A DNA stretch of 25,743 nucleotides. It comes from an uncultured Prevotellaceae bacterium (GTDB lineage: Bacteria; Bacteroidota; Bacteroidia; Bacteroidales; Muribaculaceae). The position numbers were made by a program, and so were the translations under genes. The notes beneath the pieces were generated by a model. The model saw only the letters and a program-made list of their open reading frames with translations, made no database searches and had not been told where the DNA came from. Of the stretch, positions 22,746-25,743 are shown piece after piece. The first letter of the stretch is position 1. Every line of letters begins with the position of its first letter. The stretch spans positions 1-25,743 of the forward strand of contig CALEJB010000022.1 of assembly GCA_937898675.1 (NCBI GenBank), given 5' to 3'.

Positions 22746-23439
22746 ACAATGGCTGGGCGCTGCCGCCGACATGGCACTGCCGCGGGTGTGCCCCGTGTGT
22801 GGCACTGCACTCGACGGCGACGAGCGCTGGGTGTGCCGCCAGTGCCTTGCCGCCTTGCCGCGCACGCGCTATGAGCAGGCGCAGTTCAACGCCATGGAAC
22901 AGCACTTTGCCGGCAAGGTGTCCATCGAGCGCGCCACGGCCTATTTCTTCTATGAAAAAGGCGCTCCCCACGCCGGCATCCTGCACGACATCAAGTACCG
23001 CAACATGCCCCTCATGGGCCGCTGGCTCGCTGCCCGCGCCGTTGCCGACATGGCGGACAGCCATTTCTTTGACGGCATCGACGCGGTGGCCGCCGTGCCC
23101 CTGCACCGCAGCAAACTCGCACAGCGCGGATACAACCAGAGCGAATATCTGGCGCGGGGCATTGCCGACGCCGCGGGGCTGCCCTATGTCAACGCCCTCA
23201 AGGCCGTGCGCAGCCATGCCACGCAGACGCGCAAAGGCGCTCTGGAGCGCTGGCAGAACATCCAGGGCAACTATGCCCTCAAGGCCCGTGCCGCCGCAGG
23301 CTTGCAAGGCAAGCACATCCTGCTGGTTGACGATGTGGTGACCACGGGCGCAACGCTCATCGTGTGCGCCACCGCGCTCAAAGCCATCCCCGGCGTCACG
23401 GTCTCGCTGTTCACCCTTGCCGCCGCCAGGCTGGAATGA
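22729..23439 (+). CDS. comF: ComF family phosphoribosyltransferase-like protein
   Basis: A 236-residue ComF/GntX-type protein. It has an N-terminal zinc-binding cysteine set (C21, C24, C36, C39 in CPVCG...CRQC) and a phosphoribosyltransferase fold with the PRPP-binding motif LLVDDVVTTGAT at about 198-209. The central segment VPLHRSKLAQRGYNQSEYLARGIA is the family signature. In naturally competent bacteria ComF acts in DNA uptake at the cytoplasmic side; in others its role is unclear. The ATG at 22729 overlaps the recX end by 17 bp and is followed directly by the typical ComF N-terminus, so it was preferred over the longer open frame starting at 22660. Confidence 0.88.
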   Translation: MFKTIRQWLGAAADMALPRVCPVCGTALDGDERWVCRQCLAALPRTRYEQAQFNAMEQHFAGKVSIERATAYFFYEKGAPHAGILHDIKYRNMPLMGRWLAARAVADMADSHFFDGIDAVAAVPLHRSKLAQRGYNQSEYLARGIADAAGLPYVNALKAVRSHATQTRKGALERWQNIQGNYALKARAAAGLQGKHILLVDDVVTTGATLIVCATALKAIPGVTVSLFTLAAARLE

Positions 23440-23479
23440 TTTTCACGGCGCCGATTCGCCTGGACGCTAATTTTTTTTG

Positions 23480-23487
23480 TATATTTG
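23480..23487 (+). promoter_or_regulatory. -7 box of the prsW gene
   Basis: TATATTTG is an exact -7 match preceded by a run of eight T. No clear TTG lies 20 bp upstream. Transcription would begin at about 23493-23496, so an ATG at 23492 would be at or before the transcript's first base; this favours the ATG at 23522 as translation start. Confidence 0.6.
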
Positions 23488-23521
23488 CAATATGCTTTTG
23501 AATCAAAGTCCTGATAGAATT

Positions 23522-24304
23522 ATGCTTTACACACTCATCATCCTTGTCACGGCCCTTGCGCCCGCAACATTGCTGTTCTGGTACATCAATTATAAGGACA
23601 AAGCCCATCCCGAGCCTGTAAAACTGCTCGTCAAGGGCCTCGTCTATGGCATGTTGTCGGCCTTCCTCGTGGGCGGTTATGGCTCACTGTTGGCCATGGC
23701 GGGGTTTAATCTTGATGTCGAAAGCCTCGACTCGCTGGGCGGTGCGGCAACGCTCTCGCTGTTTGGCGCCGCATTGCCCGAGGAGGGGGCCAAACTATTC
23801 ATGCTGTGGCTGCTGCTGCGCAACAACAAATACTACGACGAGTACCTCGACGGCATTGTCTATGCCGCCTGCGTCGGTTTGGGATTTGCGGGATTGGAAA
23901 ATGTCCTGTATCTGTTCAACGCCCAGGACGAGTGGCTGCAAGTGGGACTGATGCGCGGCATCACGGCGGTGCCCGCCCACTTTACCATGGCATGTGCTAT
24001 GGGATATTTTTACAGCGAGTACCACTTTGGCGGCAAAAAACGCACCTCGGCGGCATGCGTCTTTCTCGTCCCCGTGTTCATCCACTGGCTGTGGGACACC
24101 CTCGCCTTCAGCGCATCGTTGCTGGGAATGTCGTCATCGCTGCTCATGGACGCCGTGTTCCTCTATTTCATCTATCGCCTGTATAAAAGCACCCGGCAGC
24201 GCATCGCCGAAATGCAGCACAAGGACGACCTGCGCGTCATGCCCCCCATACCCGGAGCCCCCATGCCGCCCAACGAGCAAAACAACCAGACGACGATTTC
24301 CTGA
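23522..24304 (+). CDS. prsW: PrsW-family intramembrane metalloprotease
   Basis: A 260-residue polytopic membrane protein of the PrsW family. In Bacillus subtilis PrsW cuts the anti-sigma factor RsiW as the first step of a stress signal; the family is related to CAAX-type proteases. The putative metal and catalytic residues are visible: EEGAK (87-91), FAGLEN (122-127, E126), H153 in VPAHF and H188 in FIHWLWD. About seven to eight membrane helices are followed by a charged and proline-rich cytoplasmic tail (about 222-260). No anti-sigma factor gene is near, so the substrate is unknown. It has its own promoter and ends at a hairpin shared with recA. Confidence 0.85.
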   Translation: MLYTLIILVTALAPATLLFWYINYKDKAHPEPVKLLVKGLVYGMLSAFLVGGYGSLLAMAGFNLDVESLDSLGGAATLSLFGAALPEEGAKLFMLWLLLRNNKYYDEYLDGIVYAACVGLGFAGLENVLYLFNAQDEWLQVGLMRGITAVPAHFTMACAMGYFYSEYHFGGKKRTSAACVFLVPVFIHWLWDTLAFSASLLGMSSSLLMDAVFLYFIYRLYKSTRQRIAEMQHKDDLRVMPPIPGAPMPPNEQNNQTTIS

Positions 24305-24322
24305 ATAAATACGCGCTCATGC

Positions 24323-24366
24323 ACAATTAAATGGCATCCCGCATAAGCGGGCTGCCATTTAATTGT
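24323..24366. terminator. Bidirectional terminator between prsW and recA
   Basis: ACAATTAAATGGCA (24323-24336) is exactly complementary to TGCCATTTAATTGT (24353-24366). Inside, CCCGC (24338-24342) pairs with GCGGG (24347-24351) around an ATAA loop, with one T:C mismatch. The AT-rich outer stem supplies a T-rich 3' side on both strands. It lies between the convergent prsW and recA genes. Confidence 0.8.
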
Positions 24367-24425
24367 TCTCGTTTACTCGCCTGCGGTAGTAATCAGGCTT
24401 TGTTGACGTACATGTGCTTTTAGCC

Positions 24426-25529
24426 TCATCCGTTGGACGTCAGCAGTTGCTCGATGGTGTCGGCAAGGCCGGGGTTGTCGGCGAGGAATTGCTTGGCGGC
24501 CTCGCGCCCCTGTCCCAGCCGCTGGTCGCCGTAGCTGAACCACGCTCCACTCTTCTTGACGATGCCGGCCTCGACAGCCATGTCCAAAATCTCGCTCTCG
24601 CGGCAGATGCCGTGGCCATAGACGATGTCAAACTCCGCCTTGCGGAAGGGAGGCGCCACCTTGTTCTTCACCACCTTGACGCGCGTCTGGGCGCCCAGCA
24701 CGCGGTCGCCGTCCTTGATGTGGGACATGCGCCTGATGTCGAGGCGCACCGTGCTGTAGAACTTGAGCGCATTGCCGCCCGTCGTGGTCTCGGGGTTGCC
24801 GAACAGCACGCCCAGCTTTTCGCGCAGTTGGTTGATGAAGATGCAGCAGGTGCGTGTCTTGGCGATGGTGGCGGTGAGTTTCCTCAGCGCCTGGCTCATG
24901 AGGCGTGCCTGCAGGCCCATCTTGCTCTCGCCCATCTCGCCCTCGATTTCGGCCTTGGGGGTGAGCGCTGCCACGCTGTCGATGACGATGACGTCGATGG
25001 CGGCACTGCGGATGAGTTGGTCGGCAATCTCCAGCGCCTGCTCGCCGTTGTCGGGCTGGCTGATCCACAGGTTGCGGGTGTTCACGCCCACCGCCTCGGC
25101 ATAGCTGCGGTCAAAGGCGTGCTCGGCGTCGATGTAGGCCGCGATGCCGCCCGCCAGCTGTGCCTGGGCTATGGCGTGCAGCGCCAGCGTGGTCTTGCCC
25201 GACGACTCGGGACCGTAAATCTCGATGATGCGCCCGCGGGGATAGCCGCCCACGCCCAGCGCGCGGTCCAGGGCGATGGAGCCGGTGGGGATGGCATCGA
25301 CATCCTCCACGCTCTCGTCGTTCATGCGCATGATGGCGCAGTGGCCAAAGGCCTTCTCAATCTTTTGCACAGCGCTCTGCATCACCTGCAGTTTCACGGG
25401 GTCCACCTCCACGGCGGCACGCTGCGGCGCTGCCTCGGTGACGGCGTTGGAAACAATCTCGGGCGTGGCAATGCTCAGCACGCGCTGTCCGTCAATCATC
25501 ACCTCTTCTTTCAACATTTGCTCTGTCAT
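24426..25529 (-). CDS. recA: Recombinase RecA
   Basis: This recombinase forms ATP-dependent filaments on single-stranded DNA for strand exchange and SOS signalling. The 367 residues carry Walker A GPESSGKT (106-113), Walker B VIVIDS (180-185), the DNA-binding L2 region with GNPETTTGGNALKFY (245-259), and the Bacteroidetes-like stretch NLWISQPDNGEQALEIADQLIRS. Two oddities. First, Walker A is 40 residues further from the start than in E. coli RecA (66-73), because of an N-terminal extension (about 1-41) before the conserved helix at KIEKAFG (56-62). Second, the protein ends at LLTSNG without the acidic tail found in E. coli. Convergent with prsW. No clear -33/-7 promoter was found in the 129 bp upstream, which a possible insertion sequence may have altered. 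Confidence 0.94.
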   Translation of the reverse strand: MTEQMLKEEVMIDGQRVLSIATPEIVSNAVTEAAPQRAAVEVDPVKLQVMQSAVQKIEKAFGHCAIMRMNDESVEDVDAIPTGSIALDRALGVGGYPRGRIIEIYGPESSGKTTLALHAIAQAQLAGGIAAYIDAEHAFDRSYAEAVGVNTRNLWISQPDNGEQALEIADQLIRSAAIDVIVIDSVAALTPKAEIEGEMGESKMGLQARLMSQALRKLTATIAKTRTCCIFINQLREKLGVLFGNPETTTGGNALKFYSTVRLDIRRMSHIKDGDRVLGAQTRVKVVKNKVAPPFRKAEFDIVYGHGICRESEILDMAVEAGIVKKSGAWFSYGDQRLGQGREAAKQFLADNPGLADTIEQLLTSNG

Positions 25530-25594
25530 GGTCTTTTCAACATTTTTATACCCGTTGGCGGGATTAAAAAGTTAATAAAAAGACGCTCAAAAAG

Positions 25595-25625
25595 TTGCGC
25601 ACATCGCTGATTTTTAGTAATTTAG
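25595..25625 (+). promoter_or_regulatory. Possible promoter of the partial right-edge gene
   Basis: TTG (25595-25597) precedes TAATTTAG (25618-25625) by exactly 20 bp. The -7 element differs from TAnnTTTG at one base. The following ATG is at 25659. Confidence 0.4.
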
Positions 25626-25658
25626 TGGTGATCAAAACATTAAATTCAAAATCACCGT

Positions 25659-25743
25659 ATGCACAACTTGTACGCAAATTTCGTAAGAATTCTTGAAGTA
25701 TGCAAGCAATACTCCCAAGATTTAGTGAATGACAAGGGAAATA
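25659..25743 (+). CDS. Partial gene, possible IS982-type transposase (5' end only)
   Basis: The frame opens at ATG 25659 and runs off the window after 28 codons (MHNLYANFVRILEVCKQYSQ...). The start resembles what I remember of Bacteroidetes IS982-family transposases, whose first helix reads much like LYANFVRILEICK and is followed by a VN-x-x-GN segment; this is from memory and only 28 residues are visible. The DNA is more AT-rich than nearby genes (codons such as GTA, AGA, TTA), which fits a mobile element. If correct, the element's left end lies between recA and 25659. No terminal inverted repeat can be confirmed with one end missing. Confidence 0.4.
   Translation, partial: MHNLYANFVRILEVCKQYSQDLVNDKGN

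Noticed and set aside
23477..23521. Earlier starts for PrsW (TTG 23477, ATG 23492)
   Set aside because: The TTG overlaps the run before the -7 box, and the ATG is only five bases after it, at or before the predicted transcript start; the ATG at 23522 begins the usual membrane segment.
25551..25562. CCCG-TTGG-CGGG hairpin as an insertion sequence end or attenuator
   Set aside because: Only a four-base stem; without the opposite end of the suspected element it cannot be called an inverted repeat.
1..25743. CRISPR arrays, tRNA or rRNA genes
   Set aside because: No regularly spaced repeats, cloverleaf-like segments or rRNA-like conserved stretches were seen in the intergenic regions.

Overview
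The window looks like a chromosomal segment of a GC-rich member of the Bacteroidales, probably close to Muribaculaceae or Prevotellaceae (the family is a guess). Three things support this. Promoters have the Bacteroidetes form, with a -7 box TAnnTTTG and in the best cases a TTG or TTTG 20 bp upstream. Shine-Dalgarno sequences are weak. The proteins include Bacteroidetes types: DUF1599, a BT_3928-like DoxX protein, dockerin-like repeat proteins and a Bacteroidetes-like RecA. Genes fill most of the window; no tRNA, rRNA or CRISPR array was seen.

Left part (1-9626, all + strand). A BASS-family transporter (189-1034) has its own promoter. It is followed by seven closely packed genes (1160-9554): parE, coaD, an S41 C-terminal processing protease, a DUF1599 protein, a DoxX-like membrane protein, a protein kinase/AAA+ ATPase fusion and a small YbjN-like protein. 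Gaps are -23, 29, 27, 15, -4 and 26 bp. The block ends at a perfect 16-bp hairpin (9585-9626) placed for both strands. The kinase/AAA+ fusion and its small partner are the best candidates for an undescribed system.

Middle part (9648-13302, - strand). An etfB-etfA-acyl-CoA dehydrogenase operon encodes an electron transfer flavoprotein with its likely dehydrogenase partner. The EtfB sequence resembles electron-bifurcating forms.

Envelope and glycan part (13511-19814). A secreted protein with dockerin-like repeats, a vWA-like region and an FGE/SUMF1-fold domain (- strand) is divergent from a sodium:solute symporter (+ strand). Next is a convergent secreted GHL10 glycosidase-like protein ending in dockerin-like repeats. 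The two secreted genes have matching full -33/-7 promoters.

Right part (19932-25743). pyrE and an SRPBCC gene form a - strand pair. A + strand patatin-recX-comF operon follows, then prsW and, convergent to it, recA. At the right edge, 129 bp upstream of recA on the opposite strand, a more AT-rich reading frame begins and runs off the window; its first 28 residues resemble an IS982-type transposase, so an insertion sequence may lie next to recA.
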